The position numbers and the translations under genes are program-made. The notes under the pieces were generated by a model. That model was not told the DNA's origin, did not search any database, and worked only from the letters and a program-made list of their open reading frames with translations. Shown here piece after piece: positions 22,994 to 33,866 of a DNA stretch of 64,000 nt (positions within the stretch are counted from its first letter, which is position 1; every line of letters starts with the position of its first letter). Source of the DNA: Heterostelium album PN500 (taxonomy: Eukaryota > Evosea > Eumycetozoa > Acytosteliales > Acytosteliaceae). The stretch covers positions 992,001 to 1,056,000 of the forward strand of contig NW_008805066.1 in NCBI RefSeq assembly GCF_000004825.1, read 5' to 3'.

Positions 22994-25194
22994 TCAATAT
23001 ATTCTTCTCCAATTTATTCGAGGAGTAGGAGTCCATCGCTTTGCAAAGTTTATGTATGAAGGCGCATCATCAAGCGGACATTGAGCTAATATTAGATGTT
23101 CAGTGATTGCATGTGACAATATAATATCGAAATAGGGTTTATAGGTTAGCTTTGGATATGTGCGATCGAACTCTGTGACAGTAGCTTCGAACAGCTTTCG
23201 AACTGGGGCGTCCATTGTTGTCCAATTGATCTCGTGTCGAGTGTTTGGCTTGTCAATGTCTGCAGGATTGGTAACAAGAGTTCTCAAGAACAGTTCAATG
23301 GGTCTTGGCCAACCCCCAGTTGTATCCAGTGTTGTGAGGAATGATGGAGGTATTGGAATTCTGCCAGAATTAGTGTTGCTCATAGAGGACTTTGAGAGGA
23401 AGTCAAAGAGAATGATACGAGATTCCTCCCTTGTCAAGAGAGGAAGCGAGATGAATGTGTATGGTAATCCAGAATCCTTGCTCATGATGTGGTCAATGGG
23501 TTCAAGAATGGTACCAGCCGTCATGATATAGACAAAAGTACCTTTCTCCAACAGAACAGATGGTGTTGAGATCCCAGTTGTTGTAGTGTCTTGCTTGCTT
23601 CCACTTAATGACAACAATTCCAGTATAACGTTCTTGAGGTATGACATCCTGATATGATGATCATCTGATTCAATGAGTGCTTTCTGAAATTCGTCCAAAG
23701 CTATCAAGACCATTACATTATCTGTTGTTTTTGCCAGTTTGCCAATTGTTCCTTGTCATTGACAATGTCAATGTCCGGTGAGATTGTTAATCTGTAGTGC
23801 TCGACAATGATAGACAATGCCAAAGATGGAGTGAGATCTCTCAACACGAACTTGGTTTCGAGTTGGCGAATAAAGTGATTGAAGTTGACACCGAGTCCTC
23901 CAATAAAGTAACTGTACAGCATTCGTGTGGATATGGCGACTCCAGCAGACATCTCTGTAGACTGTAAAGGTGTAGCATTGCTGAAGGAGATAGCAACCGT
24001 GATCTGATGTTTCGGTAGCTCAGCAGCTGATATCAAGTGCCGAGGGACTTCTTGTAGGATACGACTCTTTCCAATTCCAGGGGGACCAGCAATCACCACC
24101 ATGCTCTGGTCACTCTTTATGTTTGATTTCATGGTCTTAAATCGCATACAAACTGCATTTACGATTTGATTAATATTATTTGTCGGCCAATAAATTGAGT
24201 AAAGTTATAGGTGAACTAAATGAAATGTAAGTTAGATGTTATAGTGCGCATCGTACGATGATGTCAGAGCATACTTTGTGCGTGGACTTTGGATCCCCAT
24301 ATGTCTTTTGTAAATGTTCACTGATGTTTGACGATGTTGGTGGTATGCCTATTTAAATTTAAAGTGGGAATATGTATGAATTGGTATGAAGGAAGAATGA
24401 AGGTGATATGTATAAGTAGATGTCTTGTTGGAAGTATGTGAAGAAAGATTAGGAGAAAAGAAAAGAGAAAGAAAAAGAAGACACAAGTGTTTGTTAGTCA
24501 CAAACGTTGTTATTGATTGGCACGCAATATATGAATATGTGGAGGGAAGAGTGAAGTAAAGGCAGAAGAAGAAAGTAAATATTTGTAAGAATAAGTAGTG
24601 GATAAGCGTGAGAGGGTGTGTATGAATAGGTTGTAAGAAACGATTGAAGTAATATGATTGGTAGAGAGTAATGAGAGGTGTGAGAGTTGTGAACAAGGAG
24701 AGGGAGTAGAAAAGAGAGAGGTGTAAAGACAAGAACATGCGAAATAGGTAATGCAGTAGAGTAATGAGCGGAGTGAGAGGCGAGAAGAAAGAGAAGGAGA
24801 AGAAGAAAGTGTAAACATAATACAAGACAAGATAAGAAGAGAGTGAAAGATAAAAAGAAAAAAGAGAATGAAAAGGTAGAAAAAGAAGTGATAGAAGGTA
24901 ATATGTTAGTTAGAATATTTAGGTTGGATGGGTAATAGTGTTTTTGTGATGTAGATATATACCTTGTGATGGAGGTGCAGGGGCCTTGTACGATTGAAGA
25001 TTGTCGTATAATTCACTGCCAGACTTGGACTTCTCTTTGAAGGTCTCCTTGGTCATTGTTGACAACATAGCACCAGCATATCTTCTGAAAGGTGCTGTGT
25101 CCTCCACAGGAACCCCGAGAGTCACTGACTGGTCGAGCCATTCAATCACTTGAGTATTAGTCCACTGATTGGAAGGCGTGGTATCGAAGACCAT
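22994..25194 (-). pseudogene. SAM domain - NTPase protein, decayed relative of the 15626 gene
   Basis: The first exon (25194-24963) is almost identical to the first exon of the gene at 15626, including the donor site and about 100 bases of the intron. A long pyrimidine-rich intron follows, then a short exon (about 24352-24273) and an NTPase body (24147-22994). The body has a P-loop, AGPPGIGKSRIL, a VLIALDEF Walker B and the ISFSNATPL / TRMLYSYF blocks typical of another Crinkler-type NTPase, not the AAA/nuclease body of the 15626 gene. The body is spread over more than one frame, so the gene appears broken by a few changes and probably also lacks its C-terminal part. It is best read as a fossil member of a modular family. 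Confidence 0.65.
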
Positions 25195-25225
25195 ATGATG
25201 TTTTAATGGATGAGTGTATGATGGA
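24855..25225 (-). repeat. Duplicated SAM-exon block (pairs with 15590-15985)
   Basis: About 370 bases here match the segment 15590-15985 in inverted orientation, with only scattered single-base differences. The match starts some 30 bases before the start codon, covers exon 1, and runs about 100 bases into the intron before the two sequences part. The bodies of the two genes beyond it are unrelated. Confidence 0.8.
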
Positions 25226-25480
25226 TATAAATACTATTCAATGAGACTTGTGATGTCTGCAGGGAGGAATGGAATCGGTTGAAGAATAAGAAGCATTGGG
25301 TATGCAATTGGATTGTTGACGGCAGCCTTGAGAGAATCAGAGTCTTGTAGCCATTCCGAAGTAATGAGGCTGCTGTGATTGACGTACAACCAGCCTTGGA
25401 GAGCACCAAAGCAAGGGACTGCTCTGTTTGCTCCTCTGACATTGTTTGTAGCTCTAACTGTATAGATAAATTGTTATTTG
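25226..25480 (-). other. Coding-like fragment upstream of the decayed SAM gene
   Basis: Two overlapping frames read here: one with MSEEQTEQSLALVLSKAGCT, and a second with FGALQGWLYVNHSSLITSEW and LQDSDSLKAAVNNPIAYPML, ending at a stop just where the duplicated SAM block begins. The second has the more natural composition. It may be the end of another gene brought next to the SAM exon by the duplication. No family assigned. Confidence 0.3.
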
Positions 25481-25595
25481 TTTGGAAAAGAGGAATTAAA
25501 AAAATGTACAAAATGTGGTAAAATTAAAAAAATTGAAATAAATAAAAAATAAAATAATTCCCTATATGCACAATTACATTACGCCTCCTTACCTT

Positions 25596-25897
25596 ATCAT
25601 CTCAGCGTCTAGCAGATCAAGATTGTTGCGATCTTAGTTCAAGCATAATCATTTGCTACTTGTTGAGTGCTTTTTATTTGTTAAAAGTCAATAAAAGCTA
25701 GTGAGAAAAACAAATGGCGACTGCAAAACACTATTTTGGCTATGACTAGTCAAGGGTGGGGGTTTAAATGATTTTTAACCTTTCTGAATGAAAAATATAA
25801 TAATAAAATGTGCTGAATGAAGATTGCTTAAACACACCACCCACTCTGTTTTTAGGTTTTAAACTTAAAAGTTTAATTTGATTCTTTTTAATGATTG
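25596..25897 (+). repeat. Left arm of a long inverted repeat
   Basis: About 300 bases that recur as the reverse complement at 34447-34749 with almost no differences. The arms lie outside two B-box genes that face each other (26179-27996 and 32064-33866), so gene and flank form a larger imperfect palindrome around a centre of about 4 kb. No coding frame is seen in the arm. Confidence 0.85.
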
Positions 25898-26069
25898 CTC
25901 TTGCTTGTAACCATAAATCGATTAAAATAAAAAAAAACCACTCTGATCACATTAACCCCACCAATTTTTAATTTTTACATTTTTTTTAAAATTAATTGCC
26001 ATGCGAAAGTTGTTCAGAGCCAGTTTTGTTTTGCAAAACAATTAAAAATTTTGTTAGATAAAACCTAAA
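25898..26069. other. AT-rich sequence between the repeat arm and the B-box promoter
   Basis: No gene; A/T runs. It differs from the corresponding stretch on the other arm of the inverted repeat. Confidence 0.35.
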
Positions 26070-26178
26070 TATTGTTCCCAAAACCATTTAATCATTAATA
26101 AAAAATTTTGTCACTTAGTGATTTCTTATATTTATAAAATAAGAAAGTAAAAATTATATATATTATATTAAGTTAATA
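26070..26178 (+). promoter_or_regulatory. Upstream block of a B-box gene
   Basis: Similar to the sequence directly upstream of the copies at 32064-33866 and 19586-21518, including a stretch around CATTTAATCATTAATAAAAA. It contains the presumed promoter. Confidence 0.45.
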
Positions 26179-27996
26179 ATGACCAAACATCAATGTTTAG
26201 ATCATCATAGATCATTAGAATTCTTTTGTTATCAATGTAATAGTTCGATGTGTTCAAAATGTTTCACCATTCATTACAAAAATCATCCTGATCATTCCAA
26301 ATGGGAACATATCGATGACACCGATCTTTCATTGAGTACATTAAAATTAGATGATAATAAAGACACAACAACAACAACAAATAATCATATTAATAGTGAT
26401 AGTACTATTAATAATAATAATAATGATATTAATAATTTCTATTCACAAATCAATAATATAATTAAATCTCTTTGGGAATCATTAAGATCATCGACATTCA
26501 GATATCAAGAATTATCAACAACAGAGAATGATATCAAACAACACTATGAAGAATTACATCGACATCTAGTCATAGAAGAAAAAAAACTAAATAAAGATAT
26601 AATCAATGATAAACATACAATCACAAATCAAATCGATAATAATATAAATCATTTGAAATATTTAATAAATATTATAATAATATTTAATAAATTAAATAAT
26701 ATTCCTGATACTAGTAAAACATTTGAAATATTTAATACATTAAAGAATAAGAATGTTAGTAATAGTAGTGATAATGAATCAATTATTACAGATACAACAA
26801 CATTATATTCAACAACAACAATAATGGAATCAATAACAACAAGTTCATCATTACAATCATTCATCAATCATAATAATCAAACATTATTCAATGAACATAA
26901 TTATAAATATAATAATTATTTCAATATTGATGAACTTCTCAAACAACATTCCTCAGATTCATCATCAATATTATTAGATATCATTCATAAATACAACAAT
27001 CAATTCAATGAATCAACAACAAACACAGACAATAATAACTTAAGATTATCATCATATAAATTATCAATCAAACAACCTGATTTCAATCAATTGAATTCAA
27101 TCATTGAACAATCAATCAAATTTGATAACATTGAATCAACTGAATCAATAAATACAACAACAACAACAAACAACAATGATAATAAACAATCTTATATTTT
27201 TATAGCACACCAATCAAATGGAGCAACACTGATCAACACATCAAACAACAATTCAATTGAAGAATTAAAGTTTTATTATCAATTTGATAGTACATACTCC
27301 TCGATTGTTTCAATTGGTGAATATATCTATATATTCGGTGGATTTTTCAATCAAAACAAATGGATTATAATATCAATGAAATCGAAATCAATGGTATATA
27401 AAGGTGATATCGAAGGAATAGAAGGTGATTTTGATATATCAGTTTGTTATGATGGTCAAGATCATATCTATTTAGTGAATGGTTTTTATTATAAGAAAAG
27501 AATTGATCGATTCAACATCAAAACAATGAAATTTGAATCATATCATCAATTACCTGATGAATATTATCGTCAAGTATCATCAATGATCTTCAAAGGTTCA
27601 TTATATTCAGTATCATTCGATCAAAATAAGCTATTTCAATTCGATTTGACAAATAAAACGATAACAGATCATAAAATTGACATTTTACCATTCACAGCAT
27701 GTCATGATAACAATGGAAATTTCTTCATATTAGATATGACAAACAAACGATTCATCAAATACAATGTTGAAACCAAACAAATAATCAATCTCAATGTTAT
27801 TCCTTTCACAAACCACCAGTTTCCTTATGTTATGTATCATCAAGAATCACCAACATCAAGTTATATCTATTCATTTGGTTCATCTAATGATTGTAATTTC
27901 AAATATTCAATTGAATCTAATCAATGGGAACCATTCTTAAGAGATATTAATTATCAGAATAGAGGACGGTGTGCATCTATATCAATTTCATTTTAA
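26179..27996 (+). CDS. B-box/coiled-coil/propeller protein, intact copy (TRIM-like)
   Basis: A 605-residue intronless gene. Residues 6-39 form a B-box type 2 zinc finger: Cys6, His9, Cys17, Cys20, Cys25, Cys28, His36 and His39. Residues about 105-175 form a coiled coil (LSTTENDIKQHYEELHRHL onward). An Asn/Thr/Ser-rich linker follows to about 345. The last 260 residues carry repeating beta-rich units of about 40-45 residues (SIVSIGEYIYIFGG, ISVCYDGQDHIYLVNG, SSMIFKGSLYSVS, CHDNNGNFFILD, SPTSSYIYSFG) and are likely a kelch-like beta-propeller. There is no RING domain. The architecture recalls TRIM proteins, which oligomerise through the coiled coil and bind targets with the C-terminal domain. 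The conserved units alternate with short variable windows that differ in each copy. Function not known. Confidence 0.85.
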   Translation: MTKHQCLDHHRSLEFFCYQCNSSMCSKCFTIHYKNHPDHSKWEHIDDTDLSLSTLKLDDNKDTTTTTNNHINSDSTINNNNNDINNFYSQINNIIKSLWESLRSSTFRYQELSTTENDIKQHYEELHRHLVIEEKKLNKDIINDKHTITNQIDNNINHLKYLINIIIIFNKLNNIPDTSKTFEIFNTLKNKNVSNSSDNESIITDTTTLYSTTTIMESITTSSSLQSFINHNNQTLFNEHNYKYNNYFNIDELLKQHSSDSSSILLDIIHKYNNQFNESTTNTDNNNLRLSSYKLSIKQPDFNQLNSIIEQSIKFDNIESTESINTTTTTNNNDNKQSYIFIAHQSNGATLINTSNNNSIEELKFYYQFDSTYSSIVSIGEYIYIFGGFFNQNKWIIISMKSKSMVYKGDIEGIEGDFDISVCYDGQDHIYLVNGFYYKKRIDRFNIKTMKFESYHQLPDEYYRQVSSMIFKGSLYSVSFDQNKLFQFDLTNKTITDHKIDILPFTACHDNNGNFFILDMTNKRFIKYNVETKQIINLNVIPFTNHQFPYVMYHQESPTSSYIYSFGSSNDCNFKYSIESNQWEPFLRDINYQNRGRCASISISF

Positions 27997-28913
27997 TACA
28001 ACAAAAATCTGAGAAACAGGACAGAGGTATCAAATCATCAGACATATATTCATTTATTTGTTTTAGAAAGTAATAAATATATTGAAATATAGATCTTTGA
28101 AAATCATGTATTTATAATAAAAATTGAGACATTCAACTTTTTATTAAAACACAAGTGAAAATTTTTACCATATAAAAAAACTCAGTTCGACTTCTGCGTA
28201 AATTTTGAAATTTTTATATCGCCACCAACTTTGCAAAATGAGTAAACGGCGAACAACATTTTATGATACATGCACCATCAAACGCTCTATTTTTTTAATG
28301 AAATTAAAAACATAAGGTATAGATGAGTAGATCAATAACATATTAAAACTATATTAAATTTTATTGAAGTTTAAAAAAGTTGGGTATTGGCTGTGGCCGT
28401 GACGCCGCGCTGTAGCCACACCAAAATCCAAATACTAGGAATATGACGTATTGGAACTAAATTAAATACTAATATATAGTATGTGTATTGTTGTTGCTTA
28501 AAGTATAGGATAACCCAATAAGCGAATTAAATGAGCAATCTAATTATAACTATCTAAACTATCGATATGCATGGGTCACAGGCCACCAAAGAATTGATTT
28601 GGCATCATTAAGTTCGATTCTATGTTCTATAGTACATCACATTGATTAGTAAAGAATGATTTAAGTTGAAATCTATGACTGAAATATACTTATTTATAAG
28701 ATATTTTTGATGCATTTAAATCACTCATTTCTCTTTATTCACTTTGACCTATATATATGTGTTATCATCGTATCTCCATAAATACCACCTTTTTTTAGTC
28801 CATGACTAAGATGATTCAAATTTAGACTGAATAAAGTGGTGGATTTATTCATTAAATGATACTGTAGTGACGGAAGCAGAGCTCGGTAGTTATCTTTTCG
28901 TGAACAAATTATT
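27997..28913. other. Spacer at the centre of the inverted duplication
   Basis: Mostly AT-rich. One GC-rich spot at about 28390-28424 can pair TGTGGC with GCCACA around a GC-rich loop. No coding frame is seen. Confidence 0.4.
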
Positions 28914-29240
28914 CTAAGAGGTCGTTGACAAAACTATCGAATGACGTTGTGTTGGAGCCATCGACAAAGTATCTGAAGAGGATTCGAGTGCACAAACTGA
29001 GTCTTGCTGAGGATTCCACGATGCTATTGGGTTTGTACGGTGTTTTGTTGTTGAAAGAAATGTTGATATTGATCTGGCGTGTAGGTAAAAAATTGGATGA
29101 CTTTTTTGTATAATCGCCAATGCTCTCAAGGATACGTGTCTTGCCAATGCCTGGAGCACCATAGATGACGTTGAATGGATGATTATTCTTGTTTCCATCT
29201 CAATGATCTTATTGAGTTCGTTGTCTCTTCCTTCCAATGG
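28914..29240 (-). pseudogene. Crinkler-type NTPase fragment
   Basis: Short frames carry LEGRDNELNKIIEMET, a P-loop (YGAPGIGKTRILE) and blocks like ISFNNKTPY and TRILFRYFVDG, which match the NTPase of the decayed gene at 22994-25194. The sequence next to it (29245-29305) matches part of that gene's pyrimidine-rich intron (24770-24830). Only the start of the NTPase remains, with a few breaks. It is a fossil third member of the family. Confidence 0.6.
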
Positions 29241-29367
29241 TAGGGTAATTAGCGGTGTGAGGCGAGAAGAAAGAGAAGCAGAAGAAGAAAGTGTAAATAT
29301 AGTACAAACTTTAGTTAGAATGAAAGATTGCAGAGGTACACGTTTCTCAAAATGCAAAGAAATGAAG

Positions 29368-29995
29368 TGATGAGGAGAGAAAGATTAGAATTGATTTGGC
29401 TGCTGCCTATCGAATGGCTGCAATGTTGGTTGGACTTAATGAAAATTTTGATTTAGGTTGATTTGGATGGAAATATAATTGAATTGGGTTCAACTAAACA
29501 TGGTATCAATGTTACTGGATATGTGCCATTCATCGATCTCGACCGGAAATCCATGCAACTATTCACATTCATAATAATGAAGGTGTTGCAGTGTCATCTA
29601 TGAAATGCGGTCTACTAGAGAATCTTTGTCAGAATTCCATGATCTGTGGTGAAGTGTCTTATCTTGACTACGAGGGTATTTCTGTTGGATTAGACGAGCA
29701 GAAGCATATACAAGCAGACTTGGGTCCTACTGCTAAGAACTTGATACTTCGTAATCACGGTCTGCTCACTCTAGGTGGCACAATACAAGAGTGTTTCCTT
29801 CGTATGTTCTTTCAGGTCAAAGCCTGTGAAATTCAAGTGATGGCCGTGAGCGCAGTTGGAGGTGATCTCAGCAAGTTGAACTATGGAGATGACAAATACA
29901 GGGAACAAGCAAGAGTGATCTCAAACAATTCTTTACACATGATGCCTACGGTGTAAAGAATTTGAATATCTTAAGCGTAAATTCGATAAATCAAT
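29368..29995 (+). pseudogene. Class II aldolase/adducin-family protein, broken
   Basis: The reading frame 29591-29956 carries GEVSYLDYEGISVGLDEQKH and ADLGPTAKNLILRNHGLLTL, then ACEIQ, the conserved end of the class II aldolase/adducin head domain. Upstream, RIDLAAAYRMAAMLVGLNE and VDLDGNIIELGS also match the family. The piece between them (about 35 residues including metal-site sequence) is missing, a frame change separates GYVPF from HRSRPEIHATIHIHNNEGVA, and the C-terminal FTHDAYGVKNLN is in another frame. The family includes sugar aldolases and cytoskeletal adducin; this copy is dead. A working parent is expected elsewhere in the genome. Confidence 0.8.
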
Positions 29996-30542
29996 CTTAT
30001 AGATATCTTTTCTATCTATCTATCACAAACTAATTTTTAATTATATATCTACTCTGTTTTTGCAACATAGTTGTTAGGAAATCTATATTTTTATTATTAT
30101 ATAAATAAATATTCTAATCTTTGGTTTATAAAATGATAAATGATTGAAAATTGTTGTTAAGAACTAGGAAACTAAAAAACAATTAAAAATAGTAAAATAG
30201 TAAAACATCAAAGTGTTTAAGTTCATTAATTATTTTTTTTTTGTTTTTTTTTTTTTACTTTACTTTTCATTTTATTTCTTATCATATCCATTGTAATAAT
30301 ATCAATATTTATTTATTTTTTTAATTTTAAAAGATGTTACTACTTGTTTTAATTAAGAAATTAGAAGCAAATGTAGCTCAGGCAATGTTATTAGTATTGT
30401 AAATTTTATTTTTTGTCGCATTCACTCTTCAAGTTTACTTACTTAAAAAGATGCGATATTGATAATAATGATCATTTTTGAAAAAATTAAACTAACAAAC
30501 ATTTTTGGTATTATTATAATGGCCATTAATAAGTTGACGTAA
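29996..30542. other. Spacer
   Basis: AT-rich sequence with T runs near 30230-30256; no gene is recognised. Confidence 0.4.
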
Positions 30543-30776
30543 TCATAGGCTCTTCGCGTTCTTTGCTCTGGCCATAATGTCTTTACCGGTTAGTGCAATA
30601 GGGATTGCTTTCTCTTGGATTGGCGATGGCTTGACGTATCCCTTCTCAAAGATACCTCTTAAGAGATCTCTCTTAAGATGAAGATCGTCAAACTCATTTC
30701 CTTCGGTCGCTGAGCATTCTCTGTTTTCTTTCGTCTTTTGGTGGTAAAACAAGTGATGCTTCCCAACTCCATCCAT
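30543..30776 (-). pseudogene. Truncated DDX6/Dhh1-type RNA helicase
   Basis: Starting from an ATG at 30776, the frame contains [39 protein letters not shown] and KDIMARAKN, which is the N-terminal part of DEAD-box helicases of the DDX6/Dhh1 group (Q motif region). It stops immediately before the Walker A motif that should read GTGKS. The helicase core is absent, so this is a short duplicated fragment of an mRNA-decay helicase gene. Confidence 0.8.
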
Positions 30777-30984
30777 GGTAACTGATGATTAATTTAAATT
30801 CTTAACTTACTCTCAATCGATATATTTTATATTAATCAAATCAATGTTATTAATCATAGTTGATTTATGATTTTTATATAGTAACATATTATTATTTTGT
30901 TACCTAAAATTACTAAAACGTGACAAAAAATTTAACTGACCACACGCAAATTTGATCGTAAAAAAAAATTTCAAAATTGATATG

Positions 30985-31310
30985 CATCTTTCCTGACAAA
31001 TTGACCAAATGCAGTGTCATCTGTCATACTTCTTAAATCGACACTACTACTACTAGATTGATCTTCGATGTCTCTAAGCGGGGTAAGTTGGCGTGCTGAT
31101 CAATAGCGGTGTGGTCATATCTCTGAATTTGCATCTAGCAAAGCTGACGTCGGCTCTGTTCAAATGCGCTTCGGTATATATCTCGCTCAGAGCCAAAGTC
31201 TAAGATCATCAAGTGGTACCATGATGTGCTTCCACCAAGTTCTATTCTTTCATCTGTACCTTGAGTTCAGTTGGCGATATTGACATAGCTTCATAGATCT
31301 TACGCTACTA
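30985..31310 (+). pseudogene. Fragment of an unrecognised dictyostelid family (pairs with 35563)
   Basis: This stretch aligns with 35620-35905: shared strings include TGACAAATTGACCAAAT-like and CGCTTCGGTATAT motifs, and both carry the GGCGATATTGA ending. All frames are interrupted here. It is a decayed copy of the same family, which has a third relic near 62600-62880. Confidence 0.55.
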
Positions 31311-32063
31311 TCTTTGAATTAAATACGTAGAAGTTTGAAACTCTGTTTTTTTTTTTTGATTACCTACATCAAAATTACAAATGATTGTTGTAATGATAAT
31401 TTTTTTTTTTAAAAAAACTAAGTTTATAACAACAAAATAAGATATTTTTAAAATTTTTTTTTTTTTTTAAATGAAACAAACAAATCGTAGGAGTGAGGTC
31501 ATATAGAAAAAAATTGACAGTAACTAAATTAATCAAACTTAACAATGATACTATCTGAGTTTTTTCATTTTTTAATGATAAAAAAATTGGAAGAATATTG
31601 AACAGACACTTTTTAAAGTGGCGGCAATAAACAATAACTATAAAAAAAACATTCAACTAAATCACAAAAACATCTTCAATGGTTTTTTTAAAATTAAAAA
31701 ATAATGTTGTTTTTTTTTGCCAATGACTAGCTTTCTTTGATCAAACAACAAACAAAATGGATGTATGACTCCCTATGAATGAATGTGTAAATGAGTGATT
31801 AATAGAATATGATAGTGTGCTGGGGCTACTGCAACAACAACAACAAAAACTCTTACATGATAGTTCCCATTAGATATATGTTTGTTTGATTCGTGTAGCT
31901 GTTGATAAATTGATTGTTTGGTTAGTTGCAACTGGGTTTATTGTTACAGATTTCATTTTAACATCCCGAATTATATTTCCAACATAAATTATTATTAATT
32001 AATAAAAAAATTAAAGGCATTAAAAAGGGTAGTTTTATTTTGATATATTCATTCATTTTTTTT
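31311..32063. other. Spacer downstream of a B-box gene
   Basis: AT-rich, long A/T runs. A low-complexity frame on the minus strand (31375-31656) is mostly poly-Phe/Lys from these runs and is not taken as a gene. Confidence 0.4.
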
Positions 32064-33866
32064 TTAGAATGAAGTTAATGTGGATGCACAAAAATCTCTA
32101 TAGTCATTAATAATCTCTCTAAAGAATGGTTCCCATTGATTGGTTTCAATTGAATACTTGAAATTACATTCATTAGATGAACCAAATGAATAGATATAAC
32201 TTGATGTTGGTGATTCTCGATGGTATATCACAAATGGAAACTGATTTCTGTACAAGGGGAGAACATTGAGATTGATTGTTTGTTTGGTTTCAACATTGTA
32301 TTTGATGAATTGAATATTGGTTAAATCTAATATGAAGAAATTTCCATTGTTATCATGACATGCTGAGAATGGTTTAATGTCAATTTGATGATCTGTTATC
32401 GTTCTATTTGTCAAATCGAATTGAAATAGCTTATTTTGAAGGCATGATACTGAATATAATGAACCTTTGAAGATCATTGACGATGCTTGCATTTCATATT
32501 CATCAGGTAATTGATGATATGATTCAAATTTCATTGTTTTGATGTTGAATCGATCAATTCTATTCTTTATTTTTAGACCATTAATTAAATAGATGTGATC
32601 TTGACCATCATAACAAACTGAAATATTACGATCACCTCTGATTCCTCTGATATCTCCAATATGTTCAGCTGATTTTGATCTTATTGATATTTTAATCCAT
32701 TTGAATTGACTAACTGATCCACCGAATATATAGATATATTCACCAATTGAAACAATCGAGTTATGTGTGCCATGAAATTGATATTCAAATTTTAATTCTT
32801 CAATTGAATTGTTGTTTGATGTGTTGATCAGTGTTGCTCCACATGAATGGTTTGTTATGAAAATATAAGATTGTTTATTATCATTGTTGTTTGTTGTTGT
32901 TGTATTTATTGATTCAGTTGATTCAATGTTATCAAGTTTGATTGATTGTTCAATGATTGAATTCAATTGATTGAAATCAGGTTGTTTGATTGATAATTTA
33001 TATGATGATAATGTTAAGTTATTATTGTCTGTGTTTGTTGTTGATTCATTGAATTGATTGTTGTATTTATGAATGATATCTAATAATATTGATGATGAAT
33101 CGTTGGAATGTTGTTTGAGAAGTTCATCAATATTGAAATAATTATTATATTCATTGAATAATGTTTGATTATTATGATTGATGAATGATTGTAATGATGA
33201 ACTTGTTGTTATTGATTCCATTATTGTTGTTGTTGAATATAATGTTGTTGTATCTGTAATAATTGATTCATTATCACTACTATTACTAACATTCTTATTC
33301 TTTAATGTATTAAATATTTCAAATGTTTTACTAGTATCAGGAATATTATTTAATTTATTAAATATTATTATAATATTTATTAAATATTTCAAATGATTTA
33401 TATTATTATCGATTTGATTTGTGATTGTATGTTTATCATTGATTATATCTTTATTTAGTTTTTTTTCTTCAATGATTAGATATTGATGTAATTGTTCAAA
33501 GTGTTGTTTGATATCATTCTCTGTTGTTGATAATGATTGATATCTGAATGTCGATGATCTTAATGATTCCCAAAGAGATTTAATTTTATTATTGATTTGT
33601 GAATAGAAATTATTAATATCATTATTATTATTATTATTAGTACTATCACTATTAATATGATTATTTGTTGTTGTTGTAGTATCTTTATTATCATCTAATT
33701 TCAATGTACTCAATGAAAGATCGGTGTCATCAATATGTTCCCAATTGGAATGATCAGGATGATCTTTGTAATGAATGGTGAAACATTTTGAACACATCGA
33801 ACTATTACATTGATAACAAAAGAATTCTAATGATCTATGATGATCTAAACATTGATGTTTGGTCAT
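32064..33866 (-). CDS. B-box/coiled-coil/propeller protein, intact copy
   Basis: A 600-residue intronless gene with the same order of parts as the 26179 copy and nearly identical B-box, coiled coil and linker. It is the opposite arm of the inverted duplication. Its propeller variable windows differ: for example GGSVSQFKW against GGFFNQNKW, LPDEYEMQ against LPDEYYRQ and SCLQNKLF against SFDQNKLF, while the flanking blocks are unchanged. Its C-terminal IINDYRDFCAS is shared with the LTR-split copy at 19586, so those two are sisters in that part. Intact from the ATG at 33866 to the stop at 32064. Confidence 0.85.
   Translation of the reverse strand: MTKHQCLDHHRSLEFFCYQCNSSMCSKCFTIHYKDHPDHSNWEHIDDTDLSLSTLKLDDNKDTTTTTNNHINSDSTNNNNNNDINNFYSQINNKIKSLWESLRSSTFRYQSLSTTENDIKQHFEQLHQYLIIEEKKLNKDIINDKHTITNQIDNNINHLKYLINIIIIFNKLNNIPDTSKTFEIFNTLKNKNVSNSSDNESIITDTTTLYSTTTIMESITTSSSLQSFINHNNQTLFNEYNNYFNIDELLKQHSNDSSSILLDIIHKYNNQFNESTTNTDNNNLTLSSYKLSIKQPDFNQLNSIIEQSIKLDNIESTESINTTTTNNNDNKQSYIFITNHSCGATLINTSNNNSIEELKFEYQFHGTHNSIVSIGEYIYIFGGSVSQFKWIKISIRSKSAEHIGDIRGIRGDRNISVCYDGQDHIYLINGLKIKNRIDRFNIKTMKFESYHQLPDEYEMQASSMIFKGSLYSVSCLQNKLFQFDLTNRTITDHQIDIKPFSACHDNNGNFFILDLTNIQFIKYNVETKQTINLNVLPLYRNQFPFVIYHRESPTSSYIYSFGSSNECNFKYSIETNQWEPFFREIINDYRDFCASTLTSF

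Noticed and set aside
24349-24830. Two long frames on the minus strand rich in Ser, Leu, Phe and Tyr
   Set aside because: They lie in the pyrimidine-rich intron of the decayed SAM/NTPase gene; the composition follows the CT repeats, and the splice sites on either side support an intron.
31375-31656. 93-residue frame on the minus strand
   Set aside because: It is built from A/T homopolymer runs and has no homology or codon bias.
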